From positions 18,613 to 82,612 of the forward strand of contig JAFKAC010000182.1 in the NCBI GenBank assembly GCA_025766275.1: a stretch of DNA of 64,000 nucleotides. The letters are read 5' to 3'. Each line of letters starts with the position of its first letter. Positions within the stretch are counted from its first letter, which is position 1. This DNA comes from Lactarius indigo (lineage: Eukaryota; Basidiomycota; Agaricomycetes; Russulales; Russulaceae). The translations under genes and the position numbers were made by a program. The notes beneath the pieces were generated by a model, which had not been told where the DNA came from, did no database searches, and worked only from the letters and a program-made list of their open reading frames with translations. Positions 25,118 to 37,161 of the stretch are shown in pieces.

Positions 25118-26871
25118 CTACTTGGGAAGTTCAAAGAGATCTTTGATTCTAGAGACAGTCTCTCGGTCTCCGGTGTTCTGTAAGCTGTCATTAGTTCTGT
25201 CTTCCCCAAACGATATACACGGGGTAAACACGCCTTCATCAAGTCATCACTGATCTTGATACAGGGCAGGCCGCTCGCAGACGCCAGTTTGATGACCATG
25301 TTGAGCGCCCGGCTCTTTTCCTTACCCTGGCTCGACACTGACTTGAAGTCGTTCGTGAAAAACGTGCCGATACCGAAAGTCGCTAAGCGTGCGACCCATA
25401 GTCAGAGCCATAACCGAGAGAGGGGGGTGAGATGACAGACGAATAAAACCGATCTCTTCGCATTGTTTTTTGAGCGCAAGCGTCTTGTCAAGGTCAAGCG
25501 AGTCAGAGTAAATAATCGTCCTCTCGCGATGGTTGATGCCGAGCCGCTCGTAGACCTCCCTGGCCTGCGGAGCAAATGCGAACGGGTCGCCAGAGTCCTG
25601 TCGCAGTACGCGCCAACGGCGGGCGCGTTCTACGGAAAAGTCCTGCTCATCACACGTGAGACCAACCAAGCGTTGCTCCGCAGAACTTTGGCGCACCTGA
25701 AAGAACGCCTTTGTAGAGAACGTGTCGGTGAGCGCAACGAGCACCGAGTTCGGGTATACTTCCTCCCAAAGGTCCAACGCGGTGCCGTTGGCATGCTCAT
25801 ATCCGCGCATGGCTCCAATCTACTTTGTCTGTCAGCACCGCGTGGCGCACGGAATATATGACACTCACCCCCATGAACCATTCACTGAGACGGAATATCA
25901 TTAGTCTGGCAGGTGCATCCTAAAGAAGACAGTCGCATACTGTGCTATCGTCCCGATGGGACTGATTCCATATTTCTGCGCTAGATGTACCTATAGTTCA
26001 ATGATGAAAACATCATCAAAGCTGGCACTGAAGTAGGACTGACATTGCTCGTCCCACTCAGCTTGCCCGTTTCCGGATGGTCCTTTTCTGCGCGTACCAG
26101 CTGGTCGACTACGACGTCCTGAACGTAATACGAGCGCCGCCGTCGCGTGCCAAACTCGCTAAACACACAGCCCGCCTCGAGCAGCTTGGAACCCTTCTCG
26201 TACGCGAGTTCTATAGGCGCGCGTGTGAATCAGCCATCCTACACGCTCGCGCAGGCGATCCGTACCCGCCTGGCCGTCATTGGTCCAGTCCTTGTCGACC
26301 GTCGTAAAATAGATCTCGCTCAGGGTCGCCATGAGGGGGACCTCCCAAAGGATCGCCTCTGCCCACAGCCCAGAAGCTTCGATCTCGATGCGCCCCTCAT
26401 CGCTATCCGGCTCACGTGGCACAAAAGTCACCTGGACTTGGGAAGGTTGGAAGCGATAAGAGGAAAGGTAGTCGATGTAGGCAGGCTTGAAATATGGGCA
26501 GGTGTTTCGGAGCCAGTTACTCTCGTCGGAGGTTAGGGACAGGGTGGGAAACTCTGGCGCACGAAGTGTTCTTTCTCAGAGTAGGTCTGTGGACCGGCGA
26601 AAATGTGTGCGCACGAGATATGGCCACAACGAATTGTTCGTAACAGGAGCGGGTGAAATATACATTGGCGTCGCGATGCGTGAACCTATACGTTGATTGA
26701 ACGCTAGGGAAATGGTGCAGCACGGCTTGCTGCATGGTAAGCTGTGGGTGATGTCCATGGTCATCGTGGTGCGTTGGAACCTCGAAGTGTGTTATTGCGA
26801 ACCTTGTAAAGATCTGTATCTAGGATTGATCTAGGTAAAATAACAACTCCGGGGTCTGGTTCACTGGCCAT
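25118..26871 (-). CDS. NPT1: Nicotinate phosphoribosyltransferase (NAD salvage)
   Basis: Converts nicotinate and PRPP to nicotinate mononucleotide in the Preiss-Handler pathway. About nine exons from ATG 26871: SILDTDLYK then LTMQQAVLHHFP, TYRFTHRD, LSSYRFQPSQVQVTF, GLWAEAILWEVPLMA, KLLEAGCVFSEFGTRRRRS, IGTIAHEWFMG (the His autophosphorylation region), YEHANGTALDLW, RQDSGDPFAF, ATFGIGTFFTNDF and LNMVIKLASASGLPCIKISDD. The last intron (25233 leftward) has donor GCGTGT, joining DDLMK to NTGDRETVSRIKDLF; a GT donor two bases downstream would insert three residues and is less favoured by the branch-point spacing. The stop is TAG 25118-25120. Confidence 0.93.
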
Positions 26872-26995
26872 GATCTGAAGGAACTCTAGGGATGTGTTGA
26901 GCGACAAGTAATAAACCGGGCAAAGAGCGGGGAGGACGGCCGATGGCGATGATAAAATGCGCCACACTCTCGATCTGTAACTTTGCTTTCGTCGA

Positions 26996-27906
26996 ATGGT
27001 AAGTTACATCTCTTCTCCACACCCCTTCAATTTTGACAGATGAGCTCTCACAGAGTCTGCGAATAGAAATTCTAAACGAGGGCGGGTTTCGCTCCGACGG
27101 GCGCAGACAGTACGAGCTACGCGAGATCACCTTTGATTCAAGCCCACAAGCAGGCGCGGACGGGTCTGCGCGAATCTCGCATGGACTCACCGAAGTACTC
27201 GTGAGCGTGTTTGGGCCACGCGAGGCCCGCGTCCGCGCGCAGACGCTACACGATCGTGCCGCCATACACGTCGAAGTGACCATTGCACCATTCAGCACGG
27301 GCGACCGCCGCCGGCGCGGTCGCGGAGACAAGTGCGTATCTCTCAAAATGTTTCACATCACGCTCCACTTTTATTTATCGCCAAAACAAAACAAAAAAAA
27401 AAAGGCGCGTGCAGGAGCTCGCGGCGATGATCAAGGCGACTTTCGAACCCGTAGTGCAGACAAACCTGTACCCGCGCTCGCAGATCGACATTTTCGTACA
27501 TGTGTTGCAGCAGGACGGTGGTGTTCTCCCGGCCGCGATCAACGCGACGACAGTTGCGCTTATCAACGCCGGCGTGCCGCTCACGGATTATGTCTGCGCC
27601 ATCACGGGCGGCGTACATGCCGCAGCGCCTATGCTAGACCTGACCTCACTGGAGGAGTCGGATCTCCCACATGTGACCGTGGCGAGCATGCCGCGGTCGG
27701 GGCGCCTCACGCTGGTCAGCTTGGAGACGCGACTGCACGTCGACCGGTTTGAGGAGATTTTGAGGTTGGCGGGAGAAGCGGGGACGGTGATCCACAAGGA
27801 AATGCATGGGGTGGTCAGGCAACGCACAAAAGGGTTGCTGGATGGAATAAGCACGGGACTCCGAGCGTCCAAACCCGCAGAAGATGCCATGGTAGAAGAC
27901 GAATAA
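26996..27906 (+). CDS. RRP41: RNA exosome core subunit RRP41 (SKI6)
   Basis: RNase PH-like subunit of the exosome ring, for RNA processing and decay. Exon 1 is only the ATG (26996-26998); the acceptor at 27053 gives M-SLRIEILNEGGFRSDGRR. Then HGLTEVLVSVFGPREAR, HVEVTIAPFSTGDRRRRGRG, LAAMIKATFEPVV, FVHVLQQDGGVLPAAINA, LINAGVPLTDYVCAITGG and HKEMHGVVRQR. The length is about 265 residues. The second intron ends in a purine-rich run (A11 then G) with no pyrimidine tract. Divergent from NAPRT with 124 bp between starts; convergent with TRM8 with 64 bp between stops. Confidence 0.93.
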
Positions 27907-27970
27907 TTCCAATTTTTCCATCGTTGGTAGTCAAAAATACAGACGTTGCAAACACACACCAATATGGCTA

Positions 27971-28875
<905 letters not shown>

Positions 28876-29031
28876 AGTAATCGTTGGGGGGAGTGCGAGG
28901 GACTCGGAGACTGCTCGGAGCCCCCGGGAACCGGTCGGAGCGAATCGGACAATTAGGTGGACCGGCCGAGAACACATAAATTCCAACTCGCTTGTCCTGT
29001 TTTCCTGCTCACTCACTCACTCAACTCAAAA

Positions 29032-30964
29032 ATGGTCTCTGCTCTTCGCGCCTCTCTCAAAAAGGTACCATTCTCGTCTTGATTTCTTTGTACCTTCTAA
29101 TGGGGCACGTCTAGACCACCTCTCCCTTCGTCCGCTCCGCTGCTTCGGCCCGTTTCTTGTCAACAGCCTCGAAACAGCCCACGCTCAAGGAGCGTCTTGC
29201 GGAGCTCATTCCTTCTGCGCAGGAACAGGTACGCACGTGTCATCCGCGCGAGCAACTCTCTGCTGTGCTGGCATCCGAACTCTGTCATTGACGTCACGTT
29301 TTCTTGCAGGTCAAGGCAGCGCGCGCTGAGCATGGCAAGAAATCTTTCGGCCCTGTCATCGTTGACCAACTCTATGGGTATGCCTTATCTCCACTGTGCT
29401 CGTCCTCGTCTGATTCTTGACTGCCACGTCACTAGTGGTATGCGCGGTCTGCCCGCCTTAATCTGGGAGGGCTCGGTTCTCGACCCTGGTAAGGTCTTCC
29501 CGTGCTGCTGTCTCTTTCTTGCCTCTGATGCAAGTCATTTCATAGAGGAGGGCATCCGCTTCCGCGGAAAGACCATTCCCGAAATCCAGGCGCAGCTGCC
29601 CAAAGCTCCAGGTGGTTCTGAGCCCCTTCCCGAGGGTCTCTTCTGGCTCCTCGTCACCGGCGAGATCCCAACAGCTGAGCAAGTTGCCGAGCTCTCAAAA
29701 GATTGGGCTGCACGCGCTGCTATTCCCGAGTTTGTGGAGGAAATCCTCGATAGGTGCCCCCCAACTTTGCACCCCATGAGCCAATTCAGTTTGGCTGTCA
29801 CTGCTGTACGTCATTGAGTCGGGAAGCTACCGTCATGTGTGGGCTTACGTATGGTGTCGGCTTAGCTTAACCATAACTCCGCGTTCGCCAAAGCCTATGC
29901 CGAGGGTATCACCAAGAAGGAGTACTGGGGCCCCACCTTCGAGGACTCTATGGACCTGTAAGACGGAATTTTGGGTTCCCACCGTGTGCTAACACAATAC
30001 GTGAACACTAGCATCGCGAAGTTACCTAACATCGCTGGCCGCATATACCGTAATGTCTATGGTCGGGGCAAGCTTCCGTCGATTGACGCACAAAAGGATT
30101 ACTCGCACAATTTTGCCACATTGCTTGGCTTTGGCGACGACGCTGGCTTTGTTGAGCTCATGAGGCTTTACATCACCATTCACAGGTACGTTGGGCCTCT
30201 GTATTGAGTTACGTTATATGCGGTATTGAAGCAGGTATTCCAAGTGACCACGAAGGAGGTAACGTCTCGGCGCACACCGGAAAGCTCGTCGGTTCCGCGC
30301 TCTCGGATCCATTCCTTTCGTATGCTGCGGCGCTGAATGGTCTCGCTGGTCCTCTGCATGGCCTCGCGAACCAGGAAGTACTCGTCTGGCTCACAAAAAT
30401 GCAAGCCAAGATTGGAGAGGATGCCAGCGACGAAGCAGTCAGGGAGTACGTCTGGTCGACGTTGAAGGGCGGCCAGGTTGTTCCTGGTTACGGTCATGCG
30501 GTGCTTCGCAAGACGGATCCCCGCTATGTCGCGCAGCGCGAGTTCGCACTCAAGCATCTACCAGACAACAAGCTCTTCAAGCTTGTGGGCCAGATTTACA
30601 ACATCGTACCAGGTGTTCTGCTCGAGGTTCGTCTTCGCTAGGGTTTTGTGCCAAGTGATACTAGCTTACATGGAACAAACAGGCCGGCAAGGCAAAGAAC
30701 CCCTGGCCTAACGTGGACGCGCATTCCGGCGCACTCTTGACCCACTATGGTCTGACGGAGATGCAGTACTACACGGTACTTTTCGGTGTATCACGCGCGT
30801 TTGGCGTAGCTGCGCAACTCATCTGGGACCGTGCGCTCGGTGCTCGTACGTAGTCACTTCTTTTTTTCCAAGATGTTTCTATTAACGCATATCATACAGC
30901 ACTTGAGCGTCCCAAGTCGTATTCCACTGATGCCATCAACAAAATTTTCAAGGACAAGCACTAG
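29032..30964 (+). CDS. CIT1: Mitochondrial citrate synthase
   Basis: Condenses oxaloacetate and acetyl-CoA in the TCA cycle. About ten exons from ATG 29032, about 470 residues. The N-terminus ([25 protein letters not shown]) is a basic, Ser-rich mitochondrial targeting signal. Body motifs: [50 protein letters not shown], active-site His in [12 protein letters not shown], second His in [13 protein letters not shown], and Asp in [10 protein letters not shown]. The C-terminal block is [18 protein letters not shown]. The leader has a short ACTC repeat just before the start codon. Confidence 0.96.
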
Positions 30965-31391
30965 ATCCCCCGCATTAGTTTGAGAATGGGGGCATTTGTG
31001 GGGTGGCTTCTGTAGGACCGATGTTACGGTATAACTTCCGGGCGGGGTATGGGACTGTTAGCGTTTGAGCAGCAGGCCAAGCGGCCTGGTAATGAATTAG
31101 TGACGACCTAGAGACCCTTTAATGTTACAACTATGCTTATGGCTTGGTTCCTCACGTTTGAGTTATTGATTGCCAGTGGTTCTGAACGCATTGAGAGACT
31201 CTTCCTGTTGAGACAGACACCGAAGTACAACCATTCGGTCCGGATCATCCGTTGCTAAGGCTGCGTCTATTCCTACCCTCTCTTTCGATCGAGCCATTCC
31301 GGCGGCACGACCAACTCTCCTGTTCTTCGGTTCGACTACAACAACGCGCGAACGCCAGTACGGGAGGATCCGATAACAGCAAACAGCGATC
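30965..31391. other. Intergenic region, 427 bp
   Basis: Contains the CIT1 3' end and the promoter of the ZNF830-type gene. No other gene is seen. Confidence 0.6.
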
Positions 31392-32267
31392 ATGGCCGAT
31401 GTCCGCGCGCTACTCAAAGCAAAACGGCAAGAAGCCCGCGTCACCCACCCTTACGCCACCTACAGCGCGAGCGGCGCGTTGCGATGTGCTGCGTGCGGCG
31501 CTGCAGTCAAATTCGCCAGTGCGTGGGAGGGACACCTGGGCAGCAAAGCCCACCGCGTCGCCGTGGCAAATCTAAAAGCAAAGGAGGAAGCAGCAGCAGC
31601 AGCAGCAGAAGCGTCTAGTCGGCTAAAGCGGAACGCGGAGGAGCAGCAAGGTGAAGATGTGGATACGCAGATGGAGGTGGAGGTAGAGCCGCCTGCGAAG
31701 AGGCAGCGCACGGAGGAGCGCGAGCTCGACGCCTCTCGCGCTGCTGCTGCTGCCTTTCCTACAGACTTTTTCTCGGACCCTTCGCGCGCGCCACAGACGC
31801 TGCCAGAAGATGATGATGATGACGACGATAATATGGTCGAGGACGGTGGCGACAAGAGCAGCGCAGCACCAAAGTCCCAGCTCGACCTCGAGTTGGCTGC
31901 GTTCGAGCGCGACCTACAGCAACAGCGCGAGCCACCCGCCGATCCCCAAGAGACGTATGCGCGCGCGACAGTCGCTGCGGAGCCGGAACTGGTGCCTGGA
32001 TTTGAGGGGCTGCCTGGTCAGGCGCCGGGAGGAGGGGAGGAGGCGGCAGCGCCATCGGAGAAGGAACAGAAGGTGTCTGAGGAGGAGGAGCGCAGGCGTA
32101 AACAGCAAGAAGAGCATGAGCTGATTATGGATCGGCTGCTCGAGGAGGAGCGCGCGCAGGAAGAGGCGGACAGCCGCGTTGCAACACTGAAAAATCGGGT
32201 GGAGATGCTCAAGAAGAAGCGCGAGCTCGCAAAGGTGAAGGGCAACAAGGCAGAGGCACGGACCTGA
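31392..32267 (+). CDS. ZNF830: C2H2 zinc-finger protein, ZNF830/CCDC16-like
   Basis: Intronless, 291 residues. N-terminal signature VRALLKAKRQEARVTHPYA then a C2H2 finger with CAAC and HLGSKAH spacing, typical of the ZNF830 family that associates with the spliceosome. The middle is Ala/Glu-rich with acidic runs (DDDDDDDN) and PTDFFSDP. The C-terminal helix EEERAQEEADSRVATLKNR and LKKKRELAKVK is a predicted coiled coil. The assignment rests on the N-terminal block and overall plan. Confidence 0.8.
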   Translation: MADVRALLKAKRQEARVTHPYATYSASGALRCAACGAAVKFASAWEGHLGSKAHRVAVANLKAKEEAAAAAAEASSRLKRNAEEQQGEDVDTQMEVEVEPPAKRQRTEERELDASRAAAAAFPTDFFSDPSRAPQTLPEDDDDDDDNMVEDGGDKSSAAPKSQLDLELAAFERDLQQQREPPADPQETYARATVAAEPELVPGFEGLPGQAPGGGEEAAAPSEKEQKVSEEEERRRKQQEEHELIMDRLLEEERAQEEADSRVATLKNRVEMLKKKRELAKVKGNKAEART

Positions 32268-32373
32268 ACGTCTGTACGCTATATTTCTGTGTGTGACATG
32301 ATCGTTCTGTATATGCATCCACCATTCTATGCGAGATTTTACATTATGGGGACTGAACGGTGTCATATTTTTA

Positions 32374-33633
32374 CTACGACTGTTCTACCTCCTTTTCCTC
32401 GTCTGCTGCTCTGAGTCCGATCCACTGCAGCCAGTCCACGTTGTTCTTGTGCACAATCATGAGGCCCAGAACGACGGGGAGCCACCACAGAGAATGCATG
32501 AACACCTTGCGTGCGTGGGCATCGCTGCCAAACTTGTTAAACTGCCAAGCCGCGCGGACCCAAATGGCGTTCGGCAAGAGGCTGGTCAGCGCGAACGTCC
32601 ACGTGGTGAGCCCAGAGAGCGGGACGAGCGCAGAGCAGATGCCGGTGAGGAGCAGCACATGACGCAGTGCGACGAGCCGATTCTTGCGCGCGTCGAGCAC
32701 CGCGAGCATTTGATACCCGCTCTGCGCGTACGCGCCGCGCACGAACTGTGCGAGCGCGTTGAAGTGTGGGAACTGCCACGAGAACATCAGCGCGAACAGC
32801 GCCCACGGCGCGAGCGGGTTCTCAAGCACAGGCACAGTCGTTGTTAGGAGGAACGGTGGGAGTGACACCGCGAGGGGGTGCGCCGCGCTCGGGATGAGTG
32901 TGCCCCCGACGGCCGCCCACCCCATCAGCGGCGGTACGGCGCCGACGACGGCCCCCACCCACGTATTCCACACGGAGCGTCGCTTCATCCACGTGTATGG
33001 GCCCGCGTAGAGCGCGATGTTCGCCGCGCCGAGCAACGCCGTCGTCGGGTTGCACATCGTCCAGAGGAGTGCGGGGCCCGCGAGGCCCGTCGCGGCTGCA
33101 AAGGCGGCGGCGTGCGCGGGGCTCACGGCGCGCCGGACGAGCGGGCGCCCGCGTGTGCGTGCCATTTGCGCGTCGTAGGGCACCTCCTGGAGCTGGTTGA
33201 GCGTGTTTGCAGACGCGCTGCAGAGCGCCGTGCCTAGTGCCGTGGAGAGCAGCACGGGTACGGTCGTGGGGAGTGGGGAAAGCGCGACGCCGGACATGGC
33301 GACGAGGACGTTGAAGGCGGAGAGGCGCGATTTGGACAGCTGCGCGTAGATGCCAAGGAGACGGGCTGGGGTGAGGGCCGGAATGGGCCGGTACGAGGCC
33401 AACGGGACAGATTGTTGGGGCGGTGGGGTGTCCGCTGGATGTGGTGGCTCGAGCTCTTGCGCCACTACACCATTGTGGAAGAAGAAGGACGAGAAATCAA
33501 AAGGTTTCGAACCGACAGTGGTCGAATGAGGTCGGCTCAGGAGTGGTGCTGAATGGCGTATCCGGTAGCACAGCCCTTTGTATGAGGACGAAGACCTAGA
33601 GACATTGCGCAAAAGCACCGTTCCAGGCAACAT
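32374..33633 (-). CDS. COX10: Protoheme IX farnesyltransferase COX10
   Basis: Makes heme O for cytochrome oxidase in the inner mitochondrial membrane. Intronless, 419 residues from ATG 33633; the frame is open further upstream but without an ATG, and MLPGTVLLRNVSRSSSSY gives a good targeting sequence. Catalytic regions: LSKSRLSAFNVLVAMSG, the NTLNQLQEVPYDAQMARTRG loop (Asp-rich substrate site), RRAVSPAHA, LLGAANIALYAGPYTWMKR, then membrane segments, MFSWQFPHFNALAQF and a conserved YQML. Divergent from U1-70K with 280 bp between starts; convergent with the ZNF830-type gene. Confidence 0.94.
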   Translation of the reverse strand: MLPGTVLLRNVSRSSSSYKGLCYRIRHSAPLLSRPHSTTVGSKPFDFSSFFFHNGVVAQELEPPHPADTPPPQQSVPLASYRPIPALTPARLLGIYAQLSKSRLSAFNVLVAMSGVALSPLPTTVPVLLSTALGTALCSASANTLNQLQEVPYDAQMARTRGRPLVRRAVSPAHAAAFAAATGLAGPALLWTMCNPTTALLGAANIALYAGPYTWMKRRSVWNTWVGAVVGAVPPLMGWAAVGGTLIPSAAHPLAVSLPPFLLTTTVPVLENPLAPWALFALMFSWQFPHFNALAQFVRGAYAQSGYQMLAVLDARKNRLVALRHVLLLTGICSALVPLSGLTTWTFALTSLLPNAIWVRAAWQFNKFGSDAHARKVFMHSLWWLPVVLGLMIVHKNNVDWLQWIGLRAADEEKEVEQS

Positions 33634-33913
33634 AGTCTGTCGCCCGCAGTGGGGCACCTGGTCTTGGTATGAACTATATATTCTGCATGATATGGTAGAA
33701 ATTGACCGACCTTGACTGTGAGACTCGAGTCGGAGTTTGAACAAGCGTGTTTGACACTCACGCACTCGCTGACAGCAACTCGTCCTATTTCCCTCCCTCC
33801 CAATTCATATTCATCCTATTCGTACAGCGCGCAGTTTATTCCTGTCCATTGCGCTTTAATTATTTGCAGAAGCAATTCTCTTACAGCCGTTATCCCGCGG
33901 CAAGCGTGCTACC

Positions 33914-35305
33914 ATGCCAGGTACACACCTTCTCCCTCCAAACTTGCTCAAACTCTTTGCTCCTCGACCCCCACTCCCATACACACGACCCGTCGACAAA
34001 GACATCGGACGTGTTACCAAAAAAAATGTCACCGGCGTTGGCTCTTTGCTTGCCTTCCTCAAGGAAGGTGCCATGGCAGGCCTCGCAAATGGCAACGCTG
34101 AAGGAATGGAAGAAGGCGAGGAGCCCACCTTCACCCTCGCAGAAGAGATGAAACGCCAAGTACGACGCGAGGAACGGAAAAAGAAGAGAGCAGATGAGTT
34201 CCAAAAAGCAAAGGAGTCATGTACGTGCTTTTCGTCATCGTTGACGGTCACCACTAATCGTGTTCATATGAACTCAAGATAAACCACAGGAAGACCCACA
34301 AGCAGTGGGTGATCCTTACAAGACTCTGTTCATTTCCCGGCTTGTGCGTCTTTGGTTCTGTATGTTCACAACCCACAACTGATCACTGCTTCTCACAGCA
34401 CAAACAAGCGACGGAAAGTGACCTCCGTAGAGAATTCGAAATCTATGGCACCATTGAAAGGGTCAGAATCGTGAAAGACAAAAAAGGACGCGGCAGGGGC
34501 TATGCGTTCGTCGTTTATGAGCGAGAACGAGACATGAAAGGTTATTCAGACCTCGCAGTTTTTTTGGTTACCCGGACGTTTACTGACACAGCCGGCTCAC
34601 TCTTTGCTTAACTTGTCTAGCCGCGTACAAAGAGTCAGACGGCCTACATATCATGGGAAAGCGTATCTTGGTCGATGTCGAGCGTGGACGCACTGTTCGG
34701 GGATGGAAACCACGTCGTCTTGGAGGTGGCCTCGGTGGTCGTCCCAAACCCGTTGAACCTACACCTTCATACGCGCCTGGAGGTGGTAGGGGTGGATTCC
34801 GAGGCGGCTTTGACCGTGGCCGTGGCGGATTCCGTGGAGGCGGTCGCGGATTTGGAGCACGTGGAGGTGGAGGATTTAGTGACCGGGGAGGCTTTGGTGA
34901 CCGGGGTGGAGGCGGCTTTCGAGGCGGTGGCGGTGGCTTCAGAGGCAACCGGGATGACTTTGGGGGTCCGCCGAGAGGTGGAGGCGGCTTCAGGTCGGTA
35001 TCTGCTGATCGATTTGGTGTTTGCATTGTCTGACGTGCCGTTCTTTTACCAGAGGTAGGGGTGGTGGTTTGGGATACCAAAGTGGAGGATTCAATGACGG
35101 CCCGCCTCCGGGCAGGTTTGGAGGTCCCTCTGGACCAGGCGCCGGGCCTGGTGGACCAGGTGGGTACGGCCCTCCTGGTGGGGGTCAAAACTACGGTCCC
35201 CCTGGAGGCAGTGGTCCTGGTAGTTTTGGCGGTGACCGAGGATATCTCAAGCGAGAGGGCCCAGGAGGTTTCGACGATCGAGACGCCAAGCGGCCGCGAT
35301 ACTAG
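33914..35305 (+). CDS. SNRNP70: U1 snRNP 70 kDa protein
   Basis: Binds stem-loop I of U1 snRNA and helps 5' splice-site recognition. Exons from ATG 33914: [20 protein letters not shown], the helix [20 protein letters not shown], then the RRM: RNP2 [30 protein letters not shown]1 [36 protein letters not shown], and [14 protein letters not shown], which is diagnostic for U1-70K. The C-terminus is a long Gly/Arg/Phe-rich RGG region rather than the RS domain of animals, ending RDAKRPRY. About 360 residues, all junctions clean. Confidence 0.94.
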
Positions 35306-37161
35306 GTGCTTTGCAATTGCACTCCACCAGGTGTTACTGTAAGTGGGTGGTAGGATATAGCTTCTTCTCTTCCTCTGTCTTTTCTTGCTTTGCTGTCTTA
35401 GCGGCTCGTAAGTATAGCTGGTTGGGCGGTTGTGGATTGTTAGTATCAAAGGCAAGTATAAACTCGCATTGTCTATTTTGACTTTCTATTTCCTTTTTGG
35501 GTACTCTCCCACTGGTTCCAGCACATTCAATCTAAAAATTGCCGTGCAGAAGAGTTAAATCAGTCCATCAGGATGTAGCATGGACTCGGAATACAGTGCG
35601 AATGTAATCCGAAGCGGTGCATGATGGAAGGATTTGACTTATGATGTGAATGTTGTGACGGTTCCATTCATTCGATGAGTCGATCCAACTATCTCAGCTC
35701 GGCCAAACTCGGGTTCCGGAAACCGATCAGCGTTCGAACCGCACGAACGATCAAGGGTTCCCATCCAGAAGAGAAGGGGAAGAAGAAAGAAAAAAAAAAA
35801 ACTTGCTGTTTTGTTTTGTCGGCGGCCTTGTGTGTTGTTTGCGGAACATGCAACGATGGAGAACAAGTGGATTGAATGGAAGGTGTGTTCGCCGGGATTG
35901 CCCGCTGTGATGATAGGTTCCATCGAACTGTCTTCTGAGTTGCGCACATTGGCCGAGAAAATAGTCCGGCGGTTTGAATTTGAGGGTGCCCGTCGTCTCT
36001 GTCATGTCACCCGATCAGAAAGAACTTGCTGGGTCAGTTCGTGTTGATACCACACGCTAGACACGCACCCCTTCTACCTAGCAACCCCGGACCCGGTGCC
36101 TCTCTTCCCGACACCGACAATCATTTCCTTGTCCGTTTACGGCCCCTCCGCTGTTTGCCAAGTTCCAGGCCCCATTCCCGGTTGCAGAGAAATCAGCTTC
36201 GCGTCCGACCGTGTCAGTAACGCGCCCTCAACGCAATTCGCCCGACCACCTGGTCCCTTCGCTCGGCCTTCCTCTGACGTACGTGCGTTGCGGCGGTGCT
36301 GTCACCCGCAGGAACAACCTCAAACGGGGGCCGTGTTTGTCGAGATCCCTTATCTTGCGCTAACAAACCTAAGTAATGCTTCTTCTCGAGTCATGGGACT
36401 GGGTCGTTCCTCTTCCCCCTCCCCCCCCCCCCCTTTCCTCGGAGCGGCGCACCTTCAGTCATCCCGGATGTGATCGGTCGGGCTCGCGGTGCCCACGCTC
36501 ACGCCGCAGCAAACTTTGGGCCAAACGTATCTTTGGAGGTGCCTGCGCTCGGTACGGGGTGAAACGCGAGCGTTCCCTTGCCAGCCGAGCGCCAAACCCG
36601 AGTATCGTTCCTGGAGAAATGAGATCGAACTGCAACCTACAGCGGCTAACCTTCTCAAGCTCTCGACGTGATGCCTTCTTGCTCTGAATCTGCAACAGAC
36701 TCCGTGAGACCGTCCCCTTGCGCCCTTCTCCTTCCGTAACGTCGGAGCCAATGGGCTCTATCCCCACCTGGTACGTCTTATCATCCGTTCTCGCCTTCCG
36801 TTCAGGAGAGATACCGACCTCACACACTCTTCCCCCCAATTGGTCTCGCTACGGTTCCCTTGCATTTTTTTTTTATATTTCGTTGGTTCAGTCATCCGAT
36901 CGAGATCCTTTCCCATCCCGATCATCGGTTTCACGCTCACGACCCTGACCAGACCCACTCAGCTGGCACCGCGCAGCTCAAAGCGCCCGTTTACGAGCCG
37001 ATTCTCTTCTTTCAACTCTTTTTCTGTTTGAGCAGCTTAATCTGGGGGGGTTGCTTCATCTAGCTTCGTCGATTTCTTCCCCCACTTCCTCCACCACCCT
37101 TTAACTAATCAACCTGGCGGTGACCCTACTGACTCGCAAGCCGGCTTGGGATTTTCCTACA
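35306..37161. other. Intergenic region, 1.86 kb, pyrimidine-rich towards the homeodomain gene
   Basis: The first part is the U1-70K 3' end. From about 36050 to 37160 the plus strand is rich in C and T, with a C13 homopolymer at 36421-36433, consistent with a long promoter and leader for the downstream regulator. A 63-codon frame beginning ATG 35856 has no support. No other gene is recognised. Confidence 0.5.
36421..36433. repeat. C13 homopolymer
   Basis: Thirteen C bases in a row, preceded by CCCCCT. It is a likely site of length error in sequencing. Confidence 0.85.

Noticed and set aside
35690..35760. GTTCGAACC resembling a tRNA B box
   Set aside because: No matching acceptor stem or A box at suitable distance, so not a tRNA.
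35856..36047. 63-codon plus-strand frame
   Set aside because: It has no recognisable domain, no neighbouring exons and lies in an intergenic region.
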